DNA of 64,000 bases from positions 585,010-649,009 of the forward strand of contig NZ_JACXZT010000019.1 of assembly GCF_014779595.1 (NCBI RefSeq), given 5' to 3'. The notes beneath the pieces are model-generated. The model had not been told where the DNA came from and did no database searches. It saw only the letters and a program-made list of their open reading frames with translations. This document shows, one piece after another, positions 30,133 through 39,033 of the stretch. Position 1 is the first letter of the stretch, and each line of letters starts with the position of its first letter. This DNA comes from Halomonas sp. ML-15. Lineage in GTDB: Bacteria > Pseudomonadota > Gammaproteobacteria > Pseudomonadales > Halomonadaceae. The position numbers were made by a program, and so were the translations under genes.

Positions 30133-30824
30133 CCGCGGCGAATGGCCTGCATGGCGCTCGGTGGGGCATTGAATTTGGCCAGTGAGCGCGCCAGGCGGTC
30201 GAGATTGGCTGCCTGCCAGGCCCCGGGCCGGCGTAGCCGGCAGCGGTCAAGGTCGATCAGCCACACCCGCATCTCGGCATCCACCAGCAGATTGCGGGCA
30301 TTGAGATCGACGTGGTCGAGCCCGGCGGCGTGGAAACGGGCGATGGTGGCGCCGACGCGCTCGAGCAGCGCTGCGTCGGCGCTGGCGAGGTGCTCGGCCA
30401 GGGCCCGGGTGCCGGCCAGCCGCTGGGTGATGAGTGCCGCCTGGTAGCTCAGGCCTGAGCGCCATACGCAGGCTGCCACCGGCGGCGGCACCGGCAGGCC
30501 GCGGGCGTGGAGCTCGGCAATCAGACGCAGCTCGCGGAAGGCGCGGGTGCGCTCGAGGCCGGTCCACACATAGTGGGACGCGCTGAGTCTGGCGATCCAT
30601 CCGCCGCGTCGGTAGTGACGTAGCACCCACTCGTGTCCATCGCCAGCATCCACGAATAGGCTGGTGCCGCGTCCAGGCGCTTGCCCCGTCACTCGACCTG
30701 CGCGCTGCCATGCCTCATAGTTAAAGGCCAGTGGACCGATATGTGGCAGCGTGCAGGCCCATGCTGCGGCGTGATCCTCGTAGAGGATCGTCATGGACTC
30801 GACATGGCGGGTGACCAACGGCAT
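30117..30824 (-). CDS. kdkA: 3-deoxy-D-manno-octulosonic acid (Kdo) kinase
   Basis: 235 residues, with a perfect AGGAGGTGAG just before the ATG. KdkA phosphorylates O-4 of the first Kdo on lipid A. It has the eukaryotic-kinase-like core shared by WaaP and KdkA: VLRHYRRGGWIARL near the N-terminus, DHVDLNARNLLVD (catalytic loop with HxDLNxxN) and LIDLDRCRLR (metal-binding D). It lies 22 bp downstream of the yrbL-like gene on the same strand, so they are likely co-transcribed. Its presence usually goes with a WaaA that adds a single Kdo. Confidence 0.88.
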   Translation of the reverse strand: MPLVTRHVESMTILYEDHAAAWACTLPHIGPLAFNYEAWQRAGRVTGQAPGRGTSLFVDAGDGHEWVLRHYRRGGWIARLSASHYVWTGLERTRAFRELRLIAELHARGLPVPPPVAACVWRSGLSYQAALITQRLAGTRALAEHLASADAALLERVGATIARFHAAGLDHVDLNARNLLVDAEMRVWLIDLDRCRLRRPGAWQAANLDRLARSLAKFNAPPSAMQAIRRGYTDA

Positions 30825-30846
30825 CTCACCTCCTGGTAGATTCCTG

Positions 30847-31509
30847 TCATGGGGGGGTGGCGGTGATCACGGCAGTTCTGCCAAGAGCTGCGTCAAAGGC
30901 TGACAGGAAGCGATGCTCAGCTTGCCGCTTCTTGTAAACATTTCTACCCGGCACCAATGCATACATTGGAACAAGGGTGTTGTCGCCCAGACCATCTACC
31001 AGTGCAAAGTAGTCGTTACCTTGAACATCTTGGCCGAGCACCAAGTTGTTATAACTCAAGTCGCCGACGATGGCGGTTGAAGCGATCAGCCGCTCGAAGA
31101 AGATGGCCAGTAGGTCGCGATGTCGGGGCTCTATCAGGGATTTGCCAAGTAGTTGAGATAAAGTCGGTGCAAGCCGGCCATTTACATCACGAATCGCTTC
31201 CACCACGAGGCCTACCCCAAGGTCGGTAGCGACGAGCCCATCAATGCGAGGCAGGTGGCGGGAGAGGAGGTCACTCGGGGTGTCCAGGATGCGAATATGC
31301 TCGCGTAATTCGCGTAGCTGACGTGTCAGCTGGAAGCGTGCCTTGAGGCGTGTCGGCGTTAGCCGGTGCTTGGGCTGCATCGATTCTCTGCCCTTGATGA
31401 CTTTGATCAGCTGTCCAGGCTGCTCCGGGTGAGGATAGATTAGTCGCGATCCTCCGCTGGCCAGCGGTTGGGTGTGGGCGAGTCGAATGAGCATCGAAGC
31501 GTCTCGCAT
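30847..31509 (-). CDS. YrbL-family protein (PhoP-network kinase-like protein)
   Basis: 220 residues. It matches the YrbL family by its N-terminal ASGGSRLIYPHPEQPGQLIKVIK and the conserved GDLSYNNLVLG and LVDGLGDNTLVP, which resemble a degenerate protein-kinase catalytic loop and metal-binding motif. E. coli yrbL is PhoP- and BasR-activated, but its biochemical function is unproven. Genomic pairing with kdkA (22-bp gap) suggests a role in LPS core phosphorylation or its control; that is inference. A ribosome-binding GAGGAA lies about 10 nt upstream. Confidence 0.78.
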   Translation of the reverse strand: MRDASMLIRLAHTQPLASGGSRLIYPHPEQPGQLIKVIKGRESMQPKHRLTPTRLKARFQLTRQLRELREHIRILDTPSDLLSRHLPRIDGLVATDLGVGLVVEAIRDVNGRLAPTLSQLLGKSLIEPRHRDLLAIFFERLIASTAIVGDLSYNNLVLGQDVQGNDYFALVDGLGDNTLVPMYALVPGRNVYKKRQAEHRFLSAFDAALGRTAVITATPP

Positions 31510-31619
31510 CTCTGGCGTTTCCTCGCTGGCATTGGTGAATGGCGAGCCGGTACGGTGTGACCGTTGTCGTGGTCTGAGGTTAGAATGCCATCCTTATTGG
31601 ACGATATGTTGCCAACTGC

Positions 31620-32696
31620 ATGAAGCATCCCCTGCCCGCCCAGCCCCGCCATATCGGCATCCTGCGCCTATCCGCGCTGGGCGACGTGTGTAATCTGGTG
31701 CCCACCGTGCGTGCCCTGCAGCGCCAGTGGCCCGAGGCGCGTATCACCTGGATCATCGGCAAGAGCGAGCACAGTTTACTGGCGGGCCTGTCCGGGGTCG
31801 AGTTCGTCGTCTACGACAAGGCCTCCGGCCTGGCCGGCATGCGTGCCCTGTGGCGTGAACTCGCCGACACGCGCTTCGACGTGCTGCTGCATATGCAGCA
31901 GGCGCTGCGCGCCAGCCTGCTGTCGCTGGGCCTCAAGGCCGGGGTACGGGTAGGCTACGACAAGGCCCGCGCCAAGGACGCTCAGCACTGGTTCACCCAC
32001 CGCCAACTGGCGCCGCACCCTCGAGCTCACGTCGTCGACTCCTTTATGGACTTCGCTCGTCTGCTGGGCGTCGAGGACACCCGCCTCGAGTGGCACCTGA
32101 GCGTACCCGAGACGGCGGTCGAGGAAGCGCGGCGGTTGAGCGCTGGGCGGCGTTACCTGGTGGTCAGCCCCTGCAGCAGCGTGCGGGTGCGCAACTACCG
32201 CAACTGGTCAGCGGAGGGCTTCGCCGCCGTCATCGAGCACGCCTGGCAGCAGTATGGGCTGTTCACGCTGCTTACCGGCAGCGGCACCGCCAAGGAGCGC
32301 GAGATGTGCGAGGAGATCGCCACGCTGGTGCCGGACCGCGAGGCGCTGGTCGACGGCGTTGGCCGGCTGTCGCTCAAGGGGCTGCTGGCGCTGATCGACG
32401 AGGCCCAGGCGGTGATCGCCCCGGACTCCGGACCGGTGCACATGGCCAACGCCCTGAACACCCCGGTGATCGGTCTCTACGCCACCTCCAATCTGCAGCG
32501 TACTGGACCCTACGGCTGGCGCCACCTGGCGGTGGACCGCTACCCGCAGGCGGTGGCCCGCTTTCTGCACAAGGACGTCGAGACGCTCGGCTGGGGTGAG
32601 CGGGTGCGCCATCCGGATGCCATGTCACTGATCGCCGCCGACGACGTCATCGACCGTTTGGACACTCTGCTCACGGAGCCACGTGATGAAACTTGA
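31620..32696 (+). CDS. GT9 heptosyltransferase, WaaC-like
   Basis: 358 residues. GT9 family: the N-terminal acceptor loop [21 protein letters not shown], the central [20 protein letters not shown], and the donor-binding [22 protein letters not shown]. WaaF (heptosyltransferase II) is already at 24.4 kb and every core needs heptosyltransferase I, so this is the best WaaC candidate in the window. Identity to the classical WaaC sequence is not obvious, however. Its end overlaps the hldE start by 11 bp, placing it in the hldE-waaA operon. No clear ribosome-binding site precedes the ATG. Confidence 0.8.
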   Translation: MKHPLPAQPRHIGILRLSALGDVCNLVPTVRALQRQWPEARITWIIGKSEHSLLAGLSGVEFVVYDKASGLAGMRALWRELADTRFDVLLHMQQALRASLLSLGLKAGVRVGYDKARAKDAQHWFTHRQLAPHPRAHVVDSFMDFARLLGVEDTRLEWHLSVPETAVEEARRLSAGRRYLVVSPCSSVRVRNYRNWSAEGFAAVIEHAWQQYGLFTLLTGSGTAKEREMCEEIATLVPDREALVDGVGRLSLKGLLALIDEAQAVIAPDSGPVHMANALNTPVIGLYATSNLQRTGPYGWRHLAVDRYPQAVARFLHKDVETLGWGERVRHPDAMSLIAADDVIDRLDTLLTEPRDET

Positions 32697-34116
32697 TCTC
32701 ACCGCCCTGGAACATGCCCGCGTGCTGGTGGTGGGCGATGCCATGCTCGATCGCTACTGGCACGGCGGCACCTCGCGGATCTCCCCCGAGGCGCCGGTGC
32801 CGGTGGTCCGCGTTGAAGAGGCGGAAGATCGCCCGGGCGGCGCCGCCAACGTGGCGCTCAATATCGCCTCGCTGGGTGGCCACGCCGGCCTCGCCGGCCT
32901 GGTGGGGGACGATGACAACGCTGACCTGCTCGCTGCCTGCCTGGAAGACGCCGGAGTAAGTACTCACTTTCAGCGCAGCGCCGAAATACCCACGATTACC
33001 AAGCTACGGGTCATGAGTCGCAACCAGCAGCTGATTCGCCTCGACTTCGAGCAGGGCCTGGGCGACGTGGATACTCACCCGCTTACCGAGCGCGTTGCCG
33101 CGCAGCTGGGCACCGCCGACCTGGTGATCCTCTCCGACTACGGCAAGGGCACGCTGAACCGTATCGAAGAGCTGATTGCGCTGGTACGCGCTGCCGGCAA
33201 GCGTGTACTGGTCGACCCCAAGGGCAGCGATTTTGGCAAGTATCGCGGCGCCAGCGTGCTGACCCCCAACCTGACCGAATTCGAGGCGGTGGTCGGCCAC
33301 TGCCGCGACGACCAGGAACTGGCAGCCCGTGGCGAGTCGCTGCGTGCCGAGCTTGACCTCGAGGCGTTGCTGATCACCCGTAGCGAGAAAGGCATGACGC
33401 TGATCCGCGCGGACCATGCGCCGCTGCACCTGCCGACTCGCGCCCGCGAGGTGTTCGACGTCACCGGCGCCGGCGACACCGTGATCGGCGTGCTGGGTCT
33501 GGCGCTGGCCGCCGATCACGGCTTCCCCGAAGCCATGACCCTGGCCAATCTGGCCGCCGGCCTGGTGGTGGCCAAGCCGGGTACCGCCACCCTGTCGATC
33601 GCCGAGCTGTATACTGCCCTGCATGGCGACAAGCTGGCCGAGTTCGGCGTGATTGCAGAAGCGCCGCTGATCGAGGCGGTACGCGCCGCCCAGGCCCGCG
33701 GCGAGAAGGTGGTGATGACCAATGGCTGCTTCGATATTCTGCACGCGGGTCATGTCGCCTATCTGGAGCACGCTCGCCAGCTCGGTGATCGGCTGATCGT
33801 GGCGGTCAACGATGACGCCTCCATCGGACGCCTCAAGGGCCCCAAGCGGCCGATCAATCCGTTGGCGCGACGCATGCAGGTACTCTCCGGGCTTGGCGCC
33901 GTGGACTGGGTGGTGCCCTTTGGTGAGGATACTCCGCAGCGTCTGATCGAGGCGGTGTTGCCGGATATCCTTGTCAAGGGCGGCGACTATCGGCCCGAGC
34001 AGATCGCCGGCGGCCAGGCGGTGCGCGATGCCGGCGGCGAGGTGCGGGTACTCGGCTTCGAGGACGGGGTGTCGACCACCGCGATGATCTCCACCATCCT
34101 CGACCGCGAGCGCTGA
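32686..34116 (+). CDS. hldE: Bifunctional heptose-7-phosphate kinase / heptose-1-phosphate adenylyltransferase
   Basis: 476 residues from ATG 32686, with CGGAG 8 nt upstream; the GTG one codon before is less likely. Residues 1-315 are a PfkB/ribokinase-type kinase ([20 protein letters not shown], catalytic GAGDT). Residues 340-476 are a nucleotidyltransferase ([29 protein letters not shown]). It makes ADP-D-glycero-D-manno-heptose together with GmhB. It overlaps the upstream GT9 gene by 11 bp, and waaA by one base (TGATG), so the three form one translationally coupled unit. Confidence 0.97.
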   Translation: MKLDLTALEHARVLVVGDAMLDRYWHGGTSRISPEAPVPVVRVEEAEDRPGGAANVALNIASLGGHAGLAGLVGDDDNADLLAACLEDAGVSTHFQRSAEIPTITKLRVMSRNQQLIRLDFEQGLGDVDTHPLTERVAAQLGTADLVILSDYGKGTLNRIEELIALVRAAGKRVLVDPKGSDFGKYRGASVLTPNLTEFEAVVGHCRDDQELAARGESLRAELDLEALLITRSEKGMTLIRADHAPLHLPTRAREVFDVTGAGDTVIGVLGLALAADHGFPEAMTLANLAAGLVVAKPGTATLSIAELYTALHGDKLAEFGVIAEAPLIEAVRAAQARGEKVVMTNGCFDILHAGHVAYLEHARQLGDRLIVAVNDDASIGRLKGPKRPINPLARRMQVLSGLGAVDWVVPFGEDTPQRLIEAVLPDILVKGGDYRPEQIAGGQAVRDAGGEVRVLGFEDGVSTTAMISTILDRER

Positions 34117-35411
34117 TGGCGCGGGGCAAGCCCTGGGCGCGCTGGCTCTACTGCGCGGCGCTGCTGCTACTGGCGCCGCTGGCCTGGCGCCGGGTGTGGC
34201 GCGAGCAGCGTCCCGGGCGGGCGCGCCGCGAACGGCTGGGGCTGATCGCGCCGCCGCCATCACCGACCCTATGGTTGCACTGCGCCTCGCTGGGCGAGGT
34301 GATCGCCGCCCGGCCGCTGATCGAGGCGCTGCTCGAGCGCTATCCTGAACACCACCTCACGGTGAGCACCATGACCGCCACCGGCGCCGAGCGCATCGAG
34401 GCGCTGATCGCCGCCCGTCGTGAAGCGGGCCAGGCGGCGCGGCTGCACCATCGCTTCCTGCCGCTGGACTTCCCCGGCGCGGCGCGGCGCTTCGTGGCGC
34501 GGCTGGCGCCGGCGCTGGCGATCATCTTCGAAACCGAATTGTGGCCCAATCTGCTGGCCGCCTGCCGGCGCCGCGGCATCCCCCTGGCGGTGGTCAACGG
34601 CCGGCTGTCACCGCGTGCCTTTGCACGCTATCGCCATATTCGGCCACTGATGCAGGACGCCCTATGCGGCGTCGACTGGCTGGCGGCCAAGTCCGCCGAT
34701 GACCTGGGCCGCTTCCGAGCGCTGGGCATGGCCGCGGCGTCCAGCCAGGCGGTGGGCACGCTGAAGTACGATATAAGCGTGGCACCGGAGCTTCGCGCCG
34801 GCGGCGAGGCGCTGCGCACCACCCTGGGCGACCGTCCGGTGTGGATTGCCGGCTCCACCCATCCTGGCGAAGAGGAGCAGCTGCTCGAGGCCCACGCCCG
34901 GCTACGCCGCTCCCAGCATAACGCCCTGCTGATCCTGGTGCCGCGCCATCCGCAGCGCTTCGACGCAGCGGCGGCGCTGTGTGAGGCCCACGGCATGCCG
35001 GCGGCGAGGCGCTCTCAGGGGCAGCTGCCGGCACCCGATGCGGCGGTCTACCTGGGCGATACCCTGGGCGAGCTGACGCTGCTCTATGGTGCGGCTGACC
35101 TGGCCTTCGTCGGCGGCAGCCTGGTGCCGGTGGGCGGCCACAACCTGCTCGAGCCGGCGGCGATGGGCACCCCGGTGCTCAGCGGCGAACAGCTGGCCAA
35201 CTTCGCCGATGTGGCCGCGGTGCTCGATGAGGCCAGGGCCCTGGTGCGTGTCGCCGACGCCTCAACGCTGGCCACCACCCTGGCCGCGCTGTTCAAGGAT
35301 GACGCCGAGCGGCTGCGGCTGGGCGAGGCCGGCCAGCGGGTCGTAGCGGCTAACCGCGGCGCGCTGACGCGCACCCTGGAGGTCCTGGATCGACTTCTGC
35401 CGAGTAAGTAA
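34116..35411 (+). CDS. waaA: Kdo transferase (lipid IVA 3-deoxy-D-manno-octulosonic acid transferase)
   Basis: 431 residues, GT30 family. It moves Kdo from CMP-Kdo to lipid IVA at the inner membrane. An N-terminal membrane anchor (LYCAALLLLAPLAWRRVW) is followed by WLHCASLGEV, with the catalytic Glu, then FETELWPNLL and VNGRLSPRAFARY. The C-terminal donor domain has GSTHPGEEEQLLEAH, VPRHPQRF and VGGSLVPVGGHNLLEPAAMG, all hallmarks. It is coupled to hldE by TGATG. Whether it adds one Kdo or two cannot be read from sequence; nearby kdkA favours one. Its stop is four bases from the convergent rpiA stop. Confidence 0.95.
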   Translation: MARGKPWARWLYCAALLLLAPLAWRRVWREQRPGRARRERLGLIAPPPSPTLWLHCASLGEVIAARPLIEALLERYPEHHLTVSTMTATGAERIEALIAARREAGQAARLHHRFLPLDFPGAARRFVARLAPALAIIFETELWPNLLAACRRRGIPLAVVNGRLSPRAFARYRHIRPLMQDALCGVDWLAAKSADDLGRFRALGMAAASSQAVGTLKYDISVAPELRAGGEALRTTLGDRPVWIAGSTHPGEEEQLLEAHARLRRSQHNALLILVPRHPQRFDAAAALCEAHGMPAARRSQGQLPAPDAAVYLGDTLGELTLLYGAADLAFVGGSLVPVGGHNLLEPAAMGTPVLSGEQLANFADVAAVLDEARALVRVADASTLATTLAALFKDDAERLRLGEAGQRVVAANRGALTRTLEVLDRLLPSK

Positions 35412-35415
35412 GTGC

Positions 35416-36093
35416 TTACTCAGAGGGTGTCAGGCGTTCGACGCCATTGGGGCCGCCGAGCAGCAGCACATCGGCACTGCGGGCAGCGAACAGGCCGTTG
35501 GTGACCACGCCGACGATGGCATTGAGGCGCGCTTCCATGGCCACCGGGTCGTCGATCATGAAGTCGTAGCAGTCGATGATCTGATTGCCGTTGTCGGTGA
35601 CCACTCCCTGTCGGTAGACCGGATCGGCGCCCAGCTTGACCAGCTCACGGGCGACGTAGGAGCGCGCCATGGGGATCACCTCCACCGGTAGCGGAAAGGC
35701 GCCCAGGCGTGCCACGCGCTTGGAAGCGTCGGCGATGCAGATGAAGCGCTCGCTGCAGGCGGCGACGATCTTCTCGCGGGTCAGGGCCGCGCCGCCCCCT
35801 TTGATCATATGTAAGTGAGCGTTCACTTCGTCTGCGCCGTCGATATAGAAAGGCACGTTGCCGGTGCTGTTGAGTTCGAACACCTCGATGCCGTGGTCCT
35901 GCAGGCGCTTGGCGCTGGCCTCGGAGCTGGCCACCGCCCCCTTGAAGTCGTCGCGCAGCTCGGCCAGACGGTCGATAAAGCAGTTGGCCGTCGAGCCGGT
36001 GCCGATGCCGAGCACGGTGTCGCGGTAAAGATGCGGGCGGATTTCATCGATGGCGGCGGCGGCCACGGCATCCTTGAGTTCGTCTTGGGTCAT
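35416..36093 (-). CDS. rpiA: Ribose-5-phosphate isomerase A
   Basis: 225 residues from ATG 36093; a TTG two codons earlier also opens the frame, and neither has a strong ribosome-binding site. It interconverts ribose-5-phosphate and ribulose-5-phosphate. The family motifs are all present: [47 protein letters not shown] and GVVTNGLFA. It diverges from ilvA across 170 bp, an arrangement common in gammaproteobacteria. Confidence 0.96.
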   Translation of the reverse strand: MTQDELKDAVAAAAIDEIRPHLYRDTVLGIGTGSTANCFIDRLAELRDDFKGAVASSEASAKRLQDHGIEVFELNSTGNVPFYIDGADEVNAHLHMIKGGGAALTREKIVAACSERFICIADASKRVARLGAFPLPVEVIPMARSYVARELVKLGADPVYRQGVVTDNGNQIIDCYDFMIDDPVAMEARLNAIVGVVTNGLFAARSADVLLLGGPNGVERLTPSE

Positions 36094-36263
36094 GGGCAAA
36101 TTGTCGCAGCTGGTGGATGAGGGCGCCGCCAGTATACGCCAGCCACCCGCCGCTGTGGATGGCGCGCTGGACGCCGGGGCGGCGGGAATGCTACCAATAG
36201 GGGTTTTCTCCGCCGTTTGCGGTTTGCGCTCCCGCGCTGCGTTACTCCCATCAGGACACCAGG

Positions 36264-37778
36264 ATGCTCGAAGCTACCGTCAAGAAGATTCTCCAGGCCC
36301 GGGTCTACGATGCCGCCCGGGAAACGCCGATCTCTCCGGCCCCCTTTCTCTCCCGCCGTTTCAATAATCAGATCCTGATCAAGCGCGAGGACCTGCAGCC
36401 GGTCTACTCGTTCAAGATTCGCGGGGCTTACAACAAGATGACCCAGCTGAGTCAGGCGCAGAAAGACAAGGGCGTGATCGCCGCCTCGGCGGGCAACCAC
36501 GCCCAGGGCCTGGCCATGGCCGCCAAGCTGATGGGGGTCAAGGCGGTGATCGTGATGCCGCGGATTACTCCCGATATCAAGGTGCAGGCGGTGCGCGCCC
36601 GCGGCGCCAAAGTAATTCTCAAGGGTGACGCCTTCTCGGCCGCCGCCGACCACGCCCGCGAGCTGGTGGCCGAGCACGGCTACACCTATATTCCACCGTT
36701 CGATGATATCGACGTGATCGCCGGCCAGGGCACCATTGGCGTGGAGATCCTGCGTCAGCACAGCGGCCGACTCGATGCGGTGTTCGTGCCGGTGGGGGGC
36801 GGTGGCCTGATCGCTGGCGTGGCGGCCTATCTCAAGTACCTGCGCCCCGATATCAAGGTGATCGGCGTCGAGGCCGAGGACAGCGCCTGTCTCAAGGCGG
36901 CCATGGAAGCCGGCAAGCGGGTGACCCTGGACCAGGTCGGGGTGTTCGCCGAGGGCGTGGCGGTGGCGCAGATCGGTGAGATGCCGTTCAAGATCATGCG
37001 CGACCTGGTCGACGAGGTGATCACCGTCAACACCGACGAGATGTGCGCCGCGGTGAAGGATATCTTCGATGACACCCGGGCGGTGGCGGAGACCTCCGGG
37101 GCGCTGTCGCTGGCAGGGCTCAAGAAGTACATCCAGCAGACCGGCGTCGAGGGCCAGACCCTGCTATGCATCAACTCCGGGGCCAATACCAATTTCGATC
37201 GTCTGCAGCATATCGCCGAGCGCACCGAACTCGGTGAGCAGCGCGAGGCGATCCTGGCGGTCACCATTCCCGAGCAACCGGGCAGTTTCAAGAAGTTCTG
37301 CAAGACCATCGGCAAGCGCATGGTCACCGAGTTCAACTACCGCTACGCCGACCCGGCCCATGCCCACATCTTCGTCGGCGTGCAGGTAAAGCCCGGTGGC
37401 GAGGACCGCCAGGCGGTGATCGATCGGTTGCGTGAGGCTGGCTACCCGGTGGAGGACCTTACCGACGACGAGCTGGCCAAGCTGCATATCCGCCATCTGG
37501 GCGGAGGTCGGCCCAAGGAGCACTTCGAGGAGGAGGTCTACCGCTTCGAGTTTCCCGAACGGCCCGGCGCGCTGATGAACTTCCTTACTCACCTGCCGGC
37601 AGACTGGAACATTTCACTGTTTCATTATCGTAACCACGGGGCCGCCTATGGTCGCGTGCTGGTCGGCATGCAGGTGCCCAACGGCGACCGGATTCACGTC
37701 GAGGAGTATTTCGACGCTATTGGCTATCGCTACTGGAAAGAGTCCGACAACCCGGCCTATCGACTGTTTATGGCCTGA
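36264..37778 (+). CDS. ilvA: Threonine ammonia-lyase, biosynthetic
   Basis: 504 residues. This PLP enzyme deaminates threonine to 2-oxobutyrate, the first step to isoleucine. The Schiff-base lysine is K51 in [11 protein letters not shown], followed by [11 protein letters not shown] and the phosphate-binding [10 protein letters not shown]. After about residue 325 come two tandem ACT-like regulatory domains ([19 protein letters not shown] and [16 protein letters not shown]), which mark the long, isoleucine-inhibited biosynthetic form rather than the short catabolic TdcB. No leader peptide or attenuator is obvious in the 170-bp upstream gap. Confidence 0.97.
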   Translation: MLEATVKKILQARVYDAARETPISPAPFLSRRFNNQILIKREDLQPVYSFKIRGAYNKMTQLSQAQKDKGVIAASAGNHAQGLAMAAKLMGVKAVIVMPRITPDIKVQAVRARGAKVILKGDAFSAAADHARELVAEHGYTYIPPFDDIDVIAGQGTIGVEILRQHSGRLDAVFVPVGGGGLIAGVAAYLKYLRPDIKVIGVEAEDSACLKAAMEAGKRVTLDQVGVFAEGVAVAQIGEMPFKIMRDLVDEVITVNTDEMCAAVKDIFDDTRAVAETSGALSLAGLKKYIQQTGVEGQTLLCINSGANTNFDRLQHIAERTELGEQREAILAVTIPEQPGSFKKFCKTIGKRMVTEFNYRYADPAHAHIFVGVQVKPGGEDRQAVIDRLREAGYPVEDLTDDELAKLHIRHLGGGRPKEHFEEEVYRFEFPERPGALMNFLTHLPADWNISLFHYRNHGAAYGRVLVGMQVPNGDRIHVEEYFDAIGYRYWKESDNPAYRLFMA

Positions 37779-37867
37779 TCCATAACACCCTGCCATAGTA
37801 AGCACCAACTTACTCGCTGCTGCCGATATAGCAGGGGGTTGATGCGCTAATCGTGGGATTGAGACGG

Positions 37868-37918
37868 TTGTTTTTGTCGCCCTTGAAGCCTATAGTCAGG
37901 CTGTCGTCAAGGGCGACA
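37868..37918 (+). promoter_or_regulatory. Promoter candidate overlapped by a 12-bp inverted repeat, upstream of the small ORF
   Basis: TTGTTT (37868-37873), 17 bp, TATAGT (37891-37896). Around the -10, perfect arms TGTCGCCCTTGA (37875-37886) and TCAAGGGCGACA (37907-37918) are separated by 20 bp, with an inner AGCC/GGCT pair (37887-37890 and 37899-37902). The dyad could be an operator or, if transcribed from further upstream, an RNA hairpin. Confidence 0.5.
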
Positions 37919-37956
37919 TTAACGTTTCCGAATGTAACAATTCCACGGAGCTATTC

Positions 37957-38052
37957 ATGAAGCGCAAGCCCGATCTGGTCATGGCATTGGCGCTGCTGTT
38001 TGTCTTAGGCGTTGTGGCCACTGGCTACGCCCAGGCACTCGCCGGCAGTTGA
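37957..38052 (+). CDS. 31-residue single-pass membrane small protein
   Basis: MKRKPDLVMALALLFVLGVV starts the peptide, which continues ATGYAQALAGS and ends in TGA at 38050-38052. A basic N-terminus and one hydrophobic stretch (about 7-24) predict an inner-membrane small protein with the N-terminus inside. GGAG lies 6 nt upstream of the ATG, a promoter with a 12-bp dyad lies about 60 bp upstream, and a strong terminator closes the unit 43 bp downstream, so the gene looks monocistronic and real. I do not recognise a named family or function. The minus-strand fau gene starts beyond the terminator. Confidence 0.75.
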   Translation: MKRKPDLVMALALLFVLGVVATGYAQALAGS

Positions 38053-38095
38053 GCAGGCCTCCCGTCATGGCAGTGCCATGACCAGAGAACGACCG

Positions 38096-38127
38096 AGCCG
38101 ATACGGGGTAACCCGTATCGGCTTTTT
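38096..38127 (+). terminator. Strong rho-independent terminator after the small ORF
   Basis: AGCCGATACGGG (38096-38107) pairs perfectly with CCCGTATCGGCT (38112-38123) around a GTAA loop, ending in TTTTT (38123-38127). On the opposite strand it follows the fau stop and could serve both genes, but the minus-strand T-run is missing. Confidence 0.92.
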
Positions 38128-38135
38128 CGTGCGGG

Positions 38136-38762
38136 CTATGCCCGTGGCGGGCGTATCACCGCGGTGTCGCTGACGATGGCATCCAGCGGAATGTCCCAGC
38201 CGGCGCTGGGCAAGGACGCGACCTGTTGGCAGGTGTGGGCCACCCCTATCAGGTGCGGCCGCGGTCCGCGGCGGCGGGTAAAGGCGAAGCTGCGGTCGTA
38301 GAAGCCGCCGCCCATGCCCATACGCTGGCCATGGGGGTCGAAGCCCACCAGCGGCAGCAGCACCAGGTCCAGCGCCCAGGCGGGTAGGCGGCGTGCGCGG
38401 TGCGCGGCGTGACGGGTACAGGGCTCGAGAATGCCGAAGCGATTACGCACCATTGGCGTGGCGGCGTGGTAGCGGACAAACCATAGGCGGTTGTCGGCCA
38501 GCGGCATGAGTACCGGCAGATAGGCATTGGCACCGCGACGGCGCAGCCAGTCAAGCAGCGGGGTGGGGTCGATTTCGCCATCATTGGGCAGGTAGAGCGC
38601 CACCCGGCGGGCGCGCTGCAGTTCTGGCAGGCGGCGTAGCTGTCGGCACAGGCGCTGGGCGGCGTCGCGTTGCTGACGGGCGGTCAGGGCGCGTCGGCGC
38701 TGACGCAGCTCACGGCGTAGCAGGCGGCGCTGTTCGGCAAGGGGCGAGATGGCGTTGGTCAC
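38136..38762 (-). CDS. fau: 5-formyltetrahydrofolate cyclo-ligase
   Basis: 208 residues. It converts 5-formyl-THF to 5,10-methenyl-THF using ATP. The basic N-terminus (RRELRQRRRALTARQQRDAAQRL) and the C-terminal GFDPHGQRMGMGGGFYDRSFAF are family signatures (E. coli YgfA/Fau). It follows the 6S RNA gene on the same strand after about 30 bp, reproducing the conserved ssrS-ygfA transcription unit of gammaproteobacteria. The protein is unusually Arg-rich. Confidence 0.94.
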   Translation of the reverse strand: MTNAISPLAEQRRLLRRELRQRRRALTARQQRDAAQRLCRQLRRLPELQRARRVALYLPNDGEIDPTPLLDWLRRRGANAYLPVLMPLADNRLWFVRYHAATPMVRNRFGILEPCTRHAAHRARRLPAWALDLVLLPLVGFDPHGQRMGMGGGFYDRSFAFTRRRGPRPHLIGVAHTCQQVASLPSAGWDIPLDAIVSDTAVIRPPRA

Positions 38763-38789
38763 GGAGCAGATATCGCGCGAAAGGGGTGA

Positions 38790-38974
38790 GGAGTTCTCCA
38801 GAGTGCCGCTGTCATTCTGGCCCTTGAACCCATTGGTTCAAGGTGGGTGGCCGCAGACAGACCGTCAGGCTTTCCGTCGCGCGGACATGCACACGGGTCT
38901 GTCTAGCATTTGGCCCCCTGGGTACTGCGCATAGGCTCGAGGGACTATAACGACTGGCGTACACCCCAGAGAAC
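38790..38974 (-). ncRNA. ssrS: 6S RNA
   Basis: On the minus strand the 5' segment GTTCTCTGG (from 38974) pairs with the 3' segment CTCTGGAGAAC (ending 38793), closing a long hairpin. Near the 3' end ACCTTGAACCAATGGGTTCA is almost identical to the conserved E. coli 6S element, and the AGTCCC and GGGGGCC segments flank a central bubble. The position between zapA and fau (ygfA) is the conserved ssrS locus. 6S RNA mimics an open promoter and sequesters sigma70 RNA polymerase in stationary phase. The ends are inferred from pairing and are accurate to a few bases. Confidence 0.9.
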
Positions 38975-38980
38975 GCCTTC

Positions 38981-39008
38981 ATCCTAACAGAGGCGGCGGT
39001 CGCACCAA
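38981..39008 (-). promoter_or_regulatory. Sigma70 promoter for 6S RNA
   Basis: On the minus strand TTGGTG (39008-39003), 16 bp, TAGGAT (38986-38981), with the inferred RNA 5' end 7 nt downstream at 38974. Confidence 0.55.
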
Positions 39009-39033
39009 AGCAAGGACTGGGATTAGTGGCACC

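Noticed and set aside
33004..34263. 419-codon minus-strand frame opposite hldE
   Set aside because: Antisense shadow of a fully recognisable bifunctional enzyme; no ribosome-binding site and no protein motif.
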